A DNA stretch of 64,000 bases from Isochrysis galbana (taxonomy: Eukaryota > Haptophyta > Isochrysidales > Isochrysidaceae), in contig CM030932.1 in the NCBI GenBank assembly GCA_018136815.1, positions 5,618,407-5,682,406 of the forward strand, read 5' to 3'. Under the pieces are notes generated by a model that did no database searches, was not told the DNA's origin, and saw nothing but the letters and a program-made list of their open reading frames with translations. Numbering within the stretch: the stretch's first letter is position 1; every line of letters starts with the position of its first letter. Below, piece by piece: positions 10,498-20,109 of this stretch. The position numbers and the translations under genes are program-made.

Positions 10498-11047
10498 ACA
10501 CGGAACCCTAGATGTTAAACACGGTGGGTCAGGTCTAGAAACACACCAAAAACAGCTGTTTTTGGCTTTTTTGGAAACACGGTGAAACACAGTACCGAAA
10601 ACAGCGGGTCATATACATATATAGTGTATTATACATATATATTTATATCCATCTCCCGTAGCCCGTAGGCTCACAGCTCACAGCTACCGGTAGTTCCTGT
10701 GGGAGTGTATAATTGTAATTGTAACTGTCAACCATGATTGTGATTGTGATTGATGATTGATTGTCTTGCATCCAACTAGGTGGTAGTGGTAGGTGGTAGG
10801 TGGTGGTAGCTAGTGGTGTAGTGGTGCAGGTGGCAGGTGGGAGGCCAGGCAATCAGGTGGCGGGATTGATTATGCTATGGCTATGGCCTCGCTCGCACGC
10901 TCACTCACCGCGCGCGCGCAGCGCGCAACCCTCTCTCTGCCCTCTGTTCCGGACATGGGGGTCTCCTAGAAACACGGTGAAAAACACTGTTTTTGACTTC
11001 CGTAGAAACACACTGTTCCTGTGTTTAACATCTAGGCACGGAACGAC
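10498..11047. repeat. Nested inverted repeat pair around an AT-rich core
   Basis: About 10498-10590 and 10963-11047 are inverted copies sharing CCTAGATGTTAAACAC and CACGGTGAAA-type blocks. They enclose a core with TATACATATAT runs, GGTGGTAG repeats and a CGCGCG tract. This looks like a second small element inserted in, or part of, the larger TIR element. Confidence 0.5.
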
Positions 11048-11307
11048 ACCTCCCTCATCCCTCATTCTCATTCTCATTGTAATTTGTGGGGAGTTATAAT
11101 GGGAGCCGGGGGTTTGCGAAGGGGGAGATTTGTAGGGATGCATATGTGTATGTGTCTGGTGTCATCACTTCAAGGCGCGCGGGCAGGTGCGCGGAGGGGT
11201 GTCGTGATAGTACCGGGCTAGTGGCAGTAGTGGTACTAACGCTCAGTTGTTTTGTTATAGAAAGGATTCAATAGTTTCCCCGTTGGGCCCCCAGCTAGCT
11301 ACTCGCG

Positions 11308-11781
11308 ATGCCCGGCCTGCGGCTCCCGAGCCTGATCAGCGGGCGGGCGTTGGGGCGGTCGGTGCGGTACGCGTCGGCTGGCGCCACGGGATACGGTAAA
11401 GGGCCGTACCGCGGATTTGTCCCGCCCAAGGTGCCCGAATGGCAGAAGAAGACGGGCGAGCTCATCGCAACGTCAGCGTGGCTCTGGTTCTTCTGGAGGA
11501 TCAAGCTGGATGGTGGACACCTGCTGGTGCGCGGACGTGGGGTGGGACGGATAGGGCAGGGGTGCATATGCGCCGATCGATTCAATCTGAGCATCCTGGA
11601 CACGCTCTTTGCGAGGCGGCGATGGGGGGGGAGGGGAGGGGCGGGGGAGGGGGGGGGGGCAGAGAGAGACAGGGCTGGCAGCTTCATTGTGGCGCGGCAG
11701 TCGTCCTCACCCACCCTTCCGGCCAATGCAATCTCCCAGGGAATTCACGACTTTGGTGACCACGGAGACGACCACCATTGA
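11308..11781 (+). CDS. NADH dehydrogenase (complex I) NDUFB2-like small subunit, two exons
   Basis: The proposed exons are 11308-11526 and 11740-11781, giving 86 residues. The 213-nt intron (GTGCGC...CTCCCAG) is phase 0 and a multiple of three, so an unspliced message would also be open. After splicing, a mitochondrial-type presequence (MPGLRLPSLISGRALGRSVRYASAG) leads to VPEWQKKTGELIATSAWLWFFWRIKLDGG, one short membrane span, and the His/Asp/Gly-rich tail GIHDFGDHGDDHH. Plant NDUFB2 homologues show the same plan: a single span with W-F-W residues followed by a GDHG/H-rich tail. The intron body is G-rich low-complexity sequence unlike protein. NDUFB2 is an accessory subunit of the mitochondrial complex I membrane arm. 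The assignment rests on motif order and size and is moderately confident. Confidence 0.62.
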   Translation: MPGLRLPSLISGRALGRSVRYASAGATGYGKGPYRGFVPPKVPEWQKKTGELIATSAWLWFFWRIKLDGGHLLVRGRGVGRIGQGCICADRFNLSILDTLFARRRWGGRGGAGEGGGAERDRAGSFIVARQSSSPTLPANAISQGIHDFGDHGDDHH

Positions 11782-12539
11782 GGATCTTTATCATCTCCAT
11801 TGTGCTTGTTGCCATGCAGTGGTAAAACTCAATGGCGGCTCATTTTGTGTGCAAACATTCACTGTGACCAAAACGCAAGATGTTCGCTCACAGTCGATGA
11901 ATCGGTGTGCTGAACCGCTTCCTCGCCATCCTCCCAGCCATGGTGTTTGCTCCATCTCATTGCGTAGATTACATTTTCCGTCTCTGGAGCTTGCCATTGA
12001 CAATTAGGAGTGCTCCTTTGTGTGGAGTTTGCACATCTACTGCAAATCCCGCGTGCAAAGTCTCGTTGCTGCCGAGTTCTGTGCAGGCATACCTTCGCGC
12101 ATCGATGATGACGCCCTAATTGAGCAACGATCACACCATGATCTTGATTGCGAGACCTTGTAGCATTGCTGTCCATGTCTAGCAGTTGCCTTGTTGCTTT
12201 TGCTTGCACACATCTCGTGCATCTCTCGTAGCTCAAGACCTAAGCAATATGGGACTGCTTTCGCTTTCTGCAAACAATTTATTGCGAATTGAGCACCCTA
12301 TCTTTACGTTGTTGAGTGCGTGTGATGCGCGCTTCAATAGTAGTAGTAATTAATTAATTTCTTAATAGTCTCACCGCACACGCGGCCGTGGACCCTCTAC
12401 TTTCTACTCACGCAGCAAAACTTTCTACACCCCCAATCCGCCGGCCCGTTCCCCCCCGCCATCAGGCGACTCCCCCCGTGCACTACTAGGGGGGTAGGGG
12501 AAAAGGGCTTAGATATGGTCGGTGGCCCGCGCCCCCCCC
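11782..12539. other. Gene-free stretch
   Basis: Only short unsupported frames on both strands. It includes an AT-rich TTAATTAATT patch near 12349-12360 and a C-rich tract before the next repeat. Confidence 0.35.
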
Positions 12540-13105
12540 CGGCGATCCGTTCTCCCCTTCTCCTCCTACGCCTACCGGGCTGGCGGCGTCCTCAGTCCCG
12601 ACTTATCCTGTAAACAGGTGCGGAACTTACATATTTTTCGGTGGGCGGAGCTCTCGCTCCGCCCACCCCCTTCTCCGCGCTCCCTCTCCTCTCTCCTGCG
12701 GCACGCGCGATGGCGTGCCTGCGCCAGGCCTGTAGCTGCTTGCTGGCGACCCCTGGAGGCTCCTGGAGGCCAGCTCAGGGGGCAGAGGAGGCTGGGGCTG
12801 GGCCCTGGCCTCCCCTGCCTCTCCCTCGCTGGCGCTCCTGAGCCTCTGGGGCCCCCAGTCTGCACCTGTCTGCCTGTCGAACAGGGGGGGAGGGGGGGTT
12901 GGAGCGATGGGCTGGCCACGAGGGGCCAGGACGAGCGATCCAGGCGTGCCTGTCAGTGGGAGAGTGGGTCAGCAGGGCAGTGGCCTCCTGGCAAGCCATC
13001 AGGCATGCCAGGAGGATGGGTAGTTCCTCCCCCACGGCAGGGGAGGAGTGGAGAGAGAGGGGGGCTCGTGCCCCCCCATGGGCGAACCAAGTATAAACTT
13101 AGTTG
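12540..13105 (+). repeat. GC-rich interspersed repeat, long copy E
   Basis: Shares with copy B the GCGCGATGGCGTGCC-type box, the CCAGCTCAGGGGGCAGAGGAGG core near 12771, and the GGGCTCGTGCCCCCCC end. Its 3' half (12900-13100, with CACGGCAGGGGAGGAGTGG) matches the copy at 49815-50070 instead, so this copy links the two subtypes. A 196-codon frame is open across it without recognisable domains. Confidence 0.65.
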
Positions 13106-13835
13106 TCAATAGTAGTAGTAGTAGTAGGGCCCTGACTTTGAAGTTACTTTCTAGCGCGCTAACCAATGTGCAGTGTGTACCATTGCCATTGCCAAATGAG
13201 CATCGGCCGTAGCTGACATCCGTCAAGCTGCGTTACGAATTGTTTGCGCGGCAAGTGAACATGCAATTCCACAAAAAGTGTGTCTCAATATATACCAGCG
13301 GACACCGGAGAAGTGTTTTGCTAGCGCCATTGGGATGCAAAATACAAAATTACATATTGTTGTACGTAGTTGTTGCTGTTGTTGTTGTTGTCTGTTGTTG
13401 CCCGGTTATTGGTCATTGGTCATTGGCATTGGTCATTCACGCGTTTTAAGCTGATCCTATTTTCATTTTCCACCTCAACTAGCGTGAAAAGGTGCACCCT
13501 GCACCCTGAGATCCATTTTTATCCCCATTCCCTCATTTTGGTGTAGAAATATAGCAGCACCCACAAAATTTGGCAAATTTTAATTTGGAGTTGGAGGGTC
13601 GAGGGCTCGAGACGAGGAAAATACCCGAGCTGTGAGATCCCAGTCTCTACTCTCTCGGAAGTGCGAAGTGCAGCGGCCTGCTGCGGTGTGTGAAGGGGCC
13701 GTGAAAGAAGGGTGAAAGGTACAGAAACGGGTTGGGTTTCGCCACAGCGCACCGCTGCAAGTTGCAAAAGTAGGAGTATAATCGTTGGAAATTGTAAATT
13801 GTAGTCTGGTAAGAGGGAGAGGTCTTGTTGGCTGG
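13106..13835. other. Gene-free stretch with microsatellites
   Basis: Contains (TAG)n near 13110-13126, a TTG-rich run near 13370-13400 and a GGTCATTGGTCATT run near 13410. No gene is supported. Confidence 0.35.
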
Positions 13836-13837
13836 CT

Positions 13838-13985
13838 AGCATCCCTAGTCCCTAGCCACATACACCGGACGAGCCATGCACCAACCGCGCACACCCCCAT
13901 CGCGGGGTAGGGGCTCCATTGCCGATGAGGCACGGTCCCTCAGCACTAGGATTAAACTAGGACAACATGAAAACTCTCACAACAA
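13838..13985 (+). promoter_or_regulatory. ~150-bp upstream block shared with the xylulokinase gene
   Basis: This block lies 116 bp before the mTERF start codon. It is strongly similar to 45028-45188, which lies about 95 bp before the xylulokinase start. Shared stretches include ACACCGGACGAGCCATGCAC and GGGCTCCATTGCCGAT. It could be a common promoter or leader module, or a small repeat that inserted at both promoters. The call as regulatory is inference from position. Confidence 0.45.
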
Positions 13986-14100
13986 TGCTCTCAGCTCTCA
14001 GCGGAGAGTTCCTTCATCGGTCGTGGTTTCCCATTAGAGAATGGACTGTGCTCACTTGTAAGAGACTCTATTAATAAACGCAGGGCTCTCCGCCGGCGGA

Positions 14101-16068
14101 ATGGTGCAGCGGAGGACGAGGCTAGCACTCTGCCTGCTGTGCGCGCCCGTGCTCGTCGCGGCGGATGCGTCGGCCATGTGGCGCTCGTTAGGCGTGGCAC
14201 CGGGCACCGCACAGATGCATCGTCTCGAGCGGCTCACCAGCGGAAGGAATGTATTCTTGGACAGCGCCTTGATAGAGCGCCGGCATGCAGTGCTTGCACG
14301 CGAGCTTGGGCCGCAGGCAGCACGCGTAGTGCTGCTGCGCCACCCGCTGCTGCTGACGCACGACCTGGAAGAGACGCTCCAGCCCAAGCTTCGCACCCTG
14401 GAAGCCCTCCTGCCTGGCCTCAATATTAGCCGCGCCGTGCTGCGCGCGCCCGCACTGCTGCAGCTCAGCTCTGAGACGACCATTGCGCCACGCCTTAAGA
14501 GCCTAGAGGAGCGGCTCGGCAGCCGGAGCGCGGCCATCAGAGCCATATCGCGCACGCCGACGCTGCTTAATCTGCGCGACATCGAAGCCCGCTACGAGCG
14601 ACTGCGCGTGGTCCTACCCGGTCTGAAAGAAAAGGAACTCGCCAAAGTGGTGGGGCAGCGTCCGGAACTGCTAACCTTTAACGACTCCTCGATTCAGGCC
14701 AAGGCCGAGGCTCTCGCTGAGCTATTCCACGTCACCGACGCGAGCCGGATCATCCGGCGTGACCCGCGCCTTCTTACCTATCAACCTACGCGGCTAGCCG
14801 AAAAGGTGGCAACATTTGAGGAGACACTGCCTGGGGTGGACGTGCGCAAGATGCTCGCGAGCGCACCAAGTCTGCTAAGTGCAGACGTCGACGAGGCGAT
14901 ACCTCGGAAGCTGGCTCAGCTATCTAATCTGCTTCCCTCTCTCGACATCGACCGGCTTGTTGCACAGGCACCGCAACTGCTCGAGTATGATGTAGAAAAT
15001 TCCCTGGTCCCCCGCTTTGCGGAAATACGGAAGCTTTTTGCAGACCCTCCAAAGAGATCCGCAACTCCAGGCGCAGCTGCAGCGGCCGCTGAGGCTGCTT
15101 TGTGCAACCAATCGGGGGAAACCCTCGAGCTACCGTCTGGTGCGGCAAACGTCCGCTCACTAGCGGCCAGCAAGCTCCTACGGCAGAGGGGTAATGTTGC
15201 CCGACCCATCAAACGGAGCACCCGGAGGGCAAGCACGCGCGAGACGAGAGCGGCCGCTGCCAATGTCGGCCCATTCGGCCAGGTCACGAACACCTTGAGA
15301 GGTGCCGCCCAACCATTGTCGTCGACCGCGATGGCGCCGAGCATTATTGGTCTGCTACGGCTGGCCGCCCTTGATGTTGCTGTCGTGCGAGCAAGGATGC
15401 ACCAACTGGAGAAGCTCCTGCCCGAAGAGCAAGTGCAACACATGGTCCGAAGGTGTGAACTTGCCCACGAGCTTGTCATGAGGCGGTCCATGCGAGCCGA
15501 GCGATCTGTCAAAAGGGGTTGATCAGCCACTGTCTCTGATAGGAATCCGGGCTTGTTGCGATATGATGTGGATGCTGCTCTGCGACCACGCTTGAGGCAT
15601 CTTGCGCAAGAGCTCGGCGAAAAGCGCGCGTTGCAAATTGTCATCTCCAATCCCAGGATGTTGCTTTCTTCATGGGGTGTGCTTGGAAGGTGTGGATGCT
15701 GCTGCAATACCCGGGTCTCAACCTTCGAGCCCACTGTATTTCATGTGAACAGCCATGCAGTGTACTATGCCGCAGAGTGGTGAGGCGGGGCTCATTTGCT
15801 CTGCCGCGGCACATGCAGGTTGACATACGCGCGTGAGATGGACAAGAGCGGGTGCGTCAGGCACCCTAGCGCAGTGGTCATGGCAGCCAAGGCCAAATTC
15901 TACATCGAGAACTCCAGCTATGGTGATTGGTTGCGAAGACGTTTGAAAAGCTCGGGGAAAGATGGCCCGAAGGAGGCCAACGTTGCAGCGCTAGAGAAGG
16001 CGCACGGCCAAATACTCGCCGAATCTTTTGCAAAAACGGCTAGGTCGGGCCTAGACGTTGCGGCTTAG
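14101..16068 (+). CDS. mTERF family protein, three exons, probably organelle-targeted
   Basis: Exons 14101-15485, 15543-15689 and 15819-16068 give 593 residues. Intron 1 (57 nt) is GTCCAT...CTGATAG and intron 2 (129 nt) is GTGTGG...ACATGCAG; both junctions keep the frame, joining VMRR to NPGLLRYDV and VLGR to LTYAREM. The protein is an array of ~35-residue mTERF helix-turn-helix repeats, each marked by a Pro and Leu-Leu (RHPLLLTHDLEETLQPKL, RAPALLQLSSE, RRDPRLLTYQP, SAPSLLSADVDEAIPRKL, ISNPRMLLSSWGVL). The N-terminus (LALCLLCAPVLVAADASA) is a signal peptide, pointing to a complex plastid. An Ala-rich insertion at residues 320-410 interrupts the array and could hide another intron. mTERFs bind organelle nucleic acid and act in transcription, splicing or ribosome assembly; the specific target is unknown. 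Confidence 0.85.
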
Positions 16069-17013
16069 AGTGCATCATCTCTTGTTGGTTGTTGGTTGGC
16101 GTGGTCAAAGTCCACAAAATGCCAGGGATACTGCCAATCTAAAGAGAATAGACCCAAATGGAAACGCAAGCCCGTCCATCTTTCTTATGATCCATGTCAA
16201 TCGATTGAGTACTACATCATCAGGCACCATTCCATTTTTAGACATGGTTGAGCACTGTGAGGTGGGTGCCTTTGCTCAAATACTAGAAAATTTTTTGTGC
16301 CGGGAGCGGCGCATCGCGTATTTGGAAACGAGGGGTACCAAATGAAGGCAAACGACCTCAGGCCTTTTGGAGTGTGCTAACTTTCGTTAAATAAAACGAT
16401 AGGGTCATGTAGCGCGCCACGCTCCCCTCCTCTCTCTCCGCCCACCCAGCCGCGCCTGCCGATCAAGTGATGGCCGACCTCGTTCCTAGAGTTCCCACTT
16501 CCTTTCCCTTTCCCTTCCGTTTCCGTTGTTTTTCTTCCTCCTTCGTCTTTTCTTTCTTGGTTCTTGGCGCTCTCGCTCGGAAGCACCCCCTCGTGTCTGT
16601 CCCTCCTCGCTCCGTCCGTCGTCATGTCCACAGAGGCCCCATCCATACCATGTAGCAAGGCCTCTCAGAGCACCTCCACACCACCATCACCTCCTTCCTC
16701 TCCCTTCACCATTCACACCACTTCAGCTCCAGCACAAGCACAAGCACAAGAAAGCAAGAAAGCTATACCTTCATGCGCTCTCCCACTCCACTGCCACTCC
16801 GCCGCCCACAACAAGCAAGGAAGAGAAAGCCGACAAGAGAGTCCTCGCCCCTTCTCGTGCAAAAAAGCTTCTGACTCTCCGATGTACGACTTTTTTGAAC
16901 CCAAACTCCCCCACCACAATCCAACATTGACATCGCGCTTGCATGACGACAGCTTATTTTCACCAAATTGAACGCGCCCATGTGGCACATTGGGCCTGGT
17001 ATACGCCGTGACC
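16069..17013. other. Intergenic region between convergent genes
   Basis: The mTERF gene and the minus-strand nucleotidyltransferase gene converge here, so both 3' UTRs should lie within it. A Ser/Pro/Thr-rich frame at 16621-16971 (beginning MSTEAPSIPCSKAS) has no family resemblance and is not called. Confidence 0.35.
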
Positions 17014-18606
17014 TCATGGCACGGATGCTGCGACGCGCGCGTGAGCTGCGGCGCTCGCCCGTTGGCACTGGGCCACGTCGAGGCTTTGGTTCGCTTTGTA
17101 CACCTCTTCAAATGACAGCTCATTGCCCATAACCTTCTCCTTCCATGCCTTGCCGCCATCTATGTCCATGCTGGACTTGATGGCGAGGTGGCGCCCATCC
17201 GACATGAAGACGTCGGCTCGTACGGCGTTGGCGTCCAGGACTTCACCCTCCGTCTCGTGCACCACGTTGTAGAGCACGCCGCGCTTGCCTTCGATGGGCC
17301 CGACTGAAGTCACGCCCATAAGTATAACGTGCTCCAAGACCACCTTGGGTGCCGTCACATTGACGACCACGCAGCCCGCACCGATGCGTCCCGTCGCGAT
17401 GCGACTATTGAGCACTACTGCTCCCTTGTCCACGACTACATCCACGCCCAACGTGTTACCCTGCTGCCGGCCGCTCACATCCGACTCGGGCGCCTCAGCT
17501 GCTTGTAACTTGAGAAAGAGCCGCAACAAATGGGGCGACAAACCCTCCTCCGTCACATGCAAATTGTTGGTCTGGTACAGCTCTAGCCGACCGTAATCCC
17601 ACCAAAGCGCTGATGCACCGACATCCACGCAGCCGAGAATGCCCCCGCCTTGGGGCTGAAACTTGGCCTTGAAGGCGCGCATCCGGTCGTAGTGTGTTCC
17701 TGCGCGCTCCTCGTTTTCACCCTTCTTGCTCATCACGGCCAGGTAGTCCTCACGCTTGAGGGTGAGGGGCATCCAGAAGTGAGGGTCCGAGTCTAGACTA
17801 CCGCTCTTGTCCCGCAGCTCGGAGTTGAATTCTTCCATCAGTGCGGCGAGCAGTGGGCCAGAGAGCGAGAAGGAGCCTAGCGATGTGCCAACCTTCTCCA
17901 CATCAGCTGGCAGATAGGCCATCGCCGTATCATAGTTGACCTTTTCCAACTGAGTCGCGTCACCTGAGCGCCCGAGAGCGATCAGACCATATTGGTGCAG
18001 CTGGCCGGCCTCCCATTCGGCCTTAGTCGGCATCGGCCGGAGAGCAGCCAGGATATCCGCTGCATGCTCCGACTTTTGCACTCCCGCCGAGGGCACAAAG
18101 ACCTGATCTCCCCAGAAAACAGATATGCGACCGGGCCGCACGGACGCATAGCTGCTCGTCTGACGCATGACAGCCTCTAGCACGGTGAGCGGCTGCTGCT
18201 GCCCCCCCACGTCGAGAAGCGCTGGCAGCTTCACCCCTGGCTTGTTGTTGTTCTCCGCACCTGGCAAGGGGGCGAGGCGCGTACCCTTGCCGGCAGTGTG
18301 ATAGAGTGCAACCGCTGCCATGTCCGCCAGCATGGCGTCGAGATCAAAGCCAAGGCGGCTAGCCTTGTCCCGCGCCTTCATGTAGGCGTAGAGCGTGCCC
18401 AGGCCATTGCCCGCCCCTCCCTCCCAGTCCTCGTGCACCGCCAAGATGTGTGCTGGCGCGCCGGCCACCTGGAGGACAGTGGTCTCGAGCCTTGCCTGCC
18501 AGAAGTCCTCGGCGTGCTGGTTGCTGCAGCAGACAATAATGACGTTGAAACCTTGGGGGGAGAGCATGCGCAGTACCTCGTCGGTCATCTTCGCCGGATC
18601 GGTCAT
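17014..18606 (-). CDS. Sugar-phosphate nucleotidyltransferase-like protein with C-terminal beta-helix
   Basis: One uninterrupted frame of 530 residues. I start it at 18606 (MTDPAKMTDEVLRML); an upstream ATG at 18885 only adds Ser/Pro/Arg low-complexity sequence. The N-terminal two thirds look like a GT-A/NTP-transferase Rossmann fold: GGAGNGLGTLYAY (63-75) and the nucleotide-binding loop HTAGKGTRLAPLPG (103-116), with a conserved Lys shortly after (NNNKPGVKLP). WGDQVFVP (near 168) would be the metal-binding Asp region. The C-terminus, with short hydrophobic repeats (VVVDKGAVVLNSRIATGRIGAG, VVLEHVILMGVTSV), resembles a left-handed beta-helix, as in UDP-sugar and GDP-sugar pyrophosphorylases. 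The substrate cannot be read from sequence: UGPase-like and fucose-1-phosphate guanylyltransferase-like activities are alternatives. Absence of a targeting signal in the short form suggests the cytosol. Confidence 0.65.
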   Translation of the reverse strand: MTDPAKMTDEVLRMLSPQGFNVIIVCCSNQHAEDFWQARLETTVLQVAGAPAHILAVHEDWEGGAGNGLGTLYAYMKARDKASRLGFDLDAMLADMAAVALYHTAGKGTRLAPLPGAENNNKPGVKLPALLDVGGQQQPLTVLEAVMRQTSSYASVRPGRISVFWGDQVFVPSAGVQKSEHAADILAALRPMPTKAEWEAGQLHQYGLIALGRSGDATQLEKVNYDTAMAYLPADVEKVGTSLGSFSLSGPLLAALMEEFNSELRDKSGSLDSDPHFWMPLTLKREDYLAVMSKKGENEERAGTHYDRMRAFKAKFQPQGGGILGCVDVGASALWWDYGRLELYQTNNLHVTEEGLSPHLLRLFLKLQAAEAPESDVSGRQQGNTLGVDVVVDKGAVVLNSRIATGRIGAGCVVVNVTAPKVVLEHVILMGVTSVGPIEGKRGVLYNVVHETEGEVLDANAVRADVFMSDGRHLAIKSSMDIDGGKAWKEKVMGNELSFEEVYKANQSLDVAQCQRASAAAHARVAASVP

Positions 18607-18904
18607 TGGAGAGAGCGGGAGACGGGGGAGAGGAGGGAGCCGGCGGGGCGGCGCGGAGGAGCGGGTGGGTGATGGCCGTCGACGTGATGAAGAGAAAAGA
18701 TAAAGTAAAGTAGTGGAAGGAGGTAAGCTTGGTGGGGGCGGTGGCCCTGCGTCTGAACGAACGGCAGGAGAACGGCGGCGCGAGCCCCACCCCACCGCAC
18801 GCTGGAATACAGGGGGGAGGGAAGATTCTGACGAAACGCCAACATCCAACATCAACATAAGGGCATAAGGTATCATAAGGGTCACTCGCGCTATTGTTTG
18901 TAGA

Positions 18905-19130
18905 TTGTAGACCGCGGAGCCGACGCAGCGTCCGTCAACCTCCGGTGGGCAGCTGAGGCACAGAGCCTTTAGCAGTCAGTCTCTAAGCCTGAGGTAAGCA
19001 TAGGCAAAAGCGGCGGCGGCGACGGGCCAGTAACCAGTAACAGTAAGTGGGGGCGGCGGCGGCGCGGCGGCGGCGGTGCTCCCTCGGTGACGTCAGACAT
19101 CAGACGTCAACATTCAAAGTTCAAAGAGGA
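18905..19130 (+). repeat. Orphan copy of the satellite-array leader
   Basis: Starting at GTAGACCGCGGAGCCGACGC, this matches 62008-62195, the leader and first bases of satellite array 2. It includes the AAGCATnGGC-AAAGCGGCGGCGGCGACGG stretch, the (CGG)n tract and the GACGTCAGAC...GACGTCAAC motif. Unlike array 2, no monomers follow; the similarity ends after about 19130. Confidence 0.7.
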
Positions 19131-20105
19131 TGCAACTTGAGGTTCCCTTTTTTTTACCCCCCCCCCCCCATTGCCATTTTCTACACCCTATACAATTCTA
19201 CCCCAAACCTTCATTCTCATTCACCACCCCCAAAAATGAAAAATGTGTCCCTAGATGCAAACGCCTATGGCCATGGGTCCAATTGTTGCAGACGGTTCGC
19301 GGTTCGCTGCTTGTCACGGGACGAGGGGGTCGGCCGCGCGGGTTGATTTCAAATAATAAAGGAGTCGTCTTCATGTTTATTATCGTGATATTATCTACGG
19401 TATTTGTGGGCGGGAAGCATTGCGTAAACTTTGGATGTCGTCAGAGGTTTTTCCCGAACCCCTACCCCTACAAACAAAGTCTTTCCGCATCTTGGGATGC
19501 TCGCTAACAACTTTGAACTCATTGAAAGAGAGTTTCTTGGCAGTGAGTACACAATTTATGACATGCCAGAAGAGTGTAGAGTGTATCTTTACACAAAGGA
19601 AGAGGATCATGATTGGAAGGTGGTTCCACTCTATTAGGGCGTCGAAGCAGATAGCCAAATATCTAGATATCTAGCTATCTAGGCCGATATTTCACTATCT
19701 ACTTGTAACTAGATTGTCGCATTCATCGTAGATGATGCGATTTCCAGGTTCTTGTTTCCAGGTCCTTTGCCGTGCGGCCACACGGCGAAGCTCAGGTACA
19801 TCTAGGTTGGTAGGGTTCGTCCCTAGCGATCTAGAATTCGAGTTCTCGTTTCGTTCCTTCTAGCCTGTTTGTCAGGTCTAGATTCCAGGTTTCCTCCTTT
19901 CGGGTAATCTTGACCCAAAGGAGCCAGGTCGCCTGTCACTCGCTGCGCGCTTGTCTCAGGCTCTCGAGTTACCTTGTGAAGGCTTGTTTAGCTTCTTGCA
20001 AGGCTTGTTGTTTCTTGTTGGGTTCCGGTTCTTTCTTGGGACCTGCTGACTTTCGTTGTTGTCCAGGCCTGTTCTTCGTAGGTTCTGCTTGGCCTGGTTA
20101 GGGTT
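19131..20105. other. Gene-free stretch with one unrecognised short frame
   Basis: A T/C homopolymer run lies at 19147-19170. The frame at 19431-19637 ends with a protein-like stretch (FELIEREFLGSEYTIYDMP, then an acidic tail) that could be the end of a decayed coding region; I do not recognise it. From about 19660 the sequence turns into CTAGATATC-type repeats and then the T-rich flank of the next element. Confidence 0.3.
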
Positions 20106-20109
20106 TCGT

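Larger units (their letters stand above)
9302..11258. mobile_element. Non-autonomous element with ~190-bp terminal inverted repeats
   Basis: The left end (about 9302-9490, beginning AAAACAACTGAGCGTTAGTA) is the inverted copy of the right end (about 11060-11258, ending TACTAACGCTCAGTTGTTTT). The two arms align over roughly 190 bp with only scattered differences, including the shared CTCCCATT-TAACTCCCCACAA stretch at their inner ends. The interior codes for nothing recognisable. It holds a GC-rich interspersed repeat (9640-10230) and a second, nested inverted repeat pair (10498-11047). No transposase was found and no clear target-site duplication was seen, so the superfamily is unassigned. It is best described as a MITE-like or composite DNA element. 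Confidence 0.65.

Noticed and set aside
12037-12273. Cys/Arg-rich minus-strand frames as a zinc-finger gene
   Set aside because: No regular Cys/His spacing and no supporting splice context.
16526-16971. Ser/Pro/Thr-rich frames between the mTERF and nucleotidyltransferase genes
   Set aside because: Overlapping low-complexity frames in a convergent 3' region; no start context or homology.
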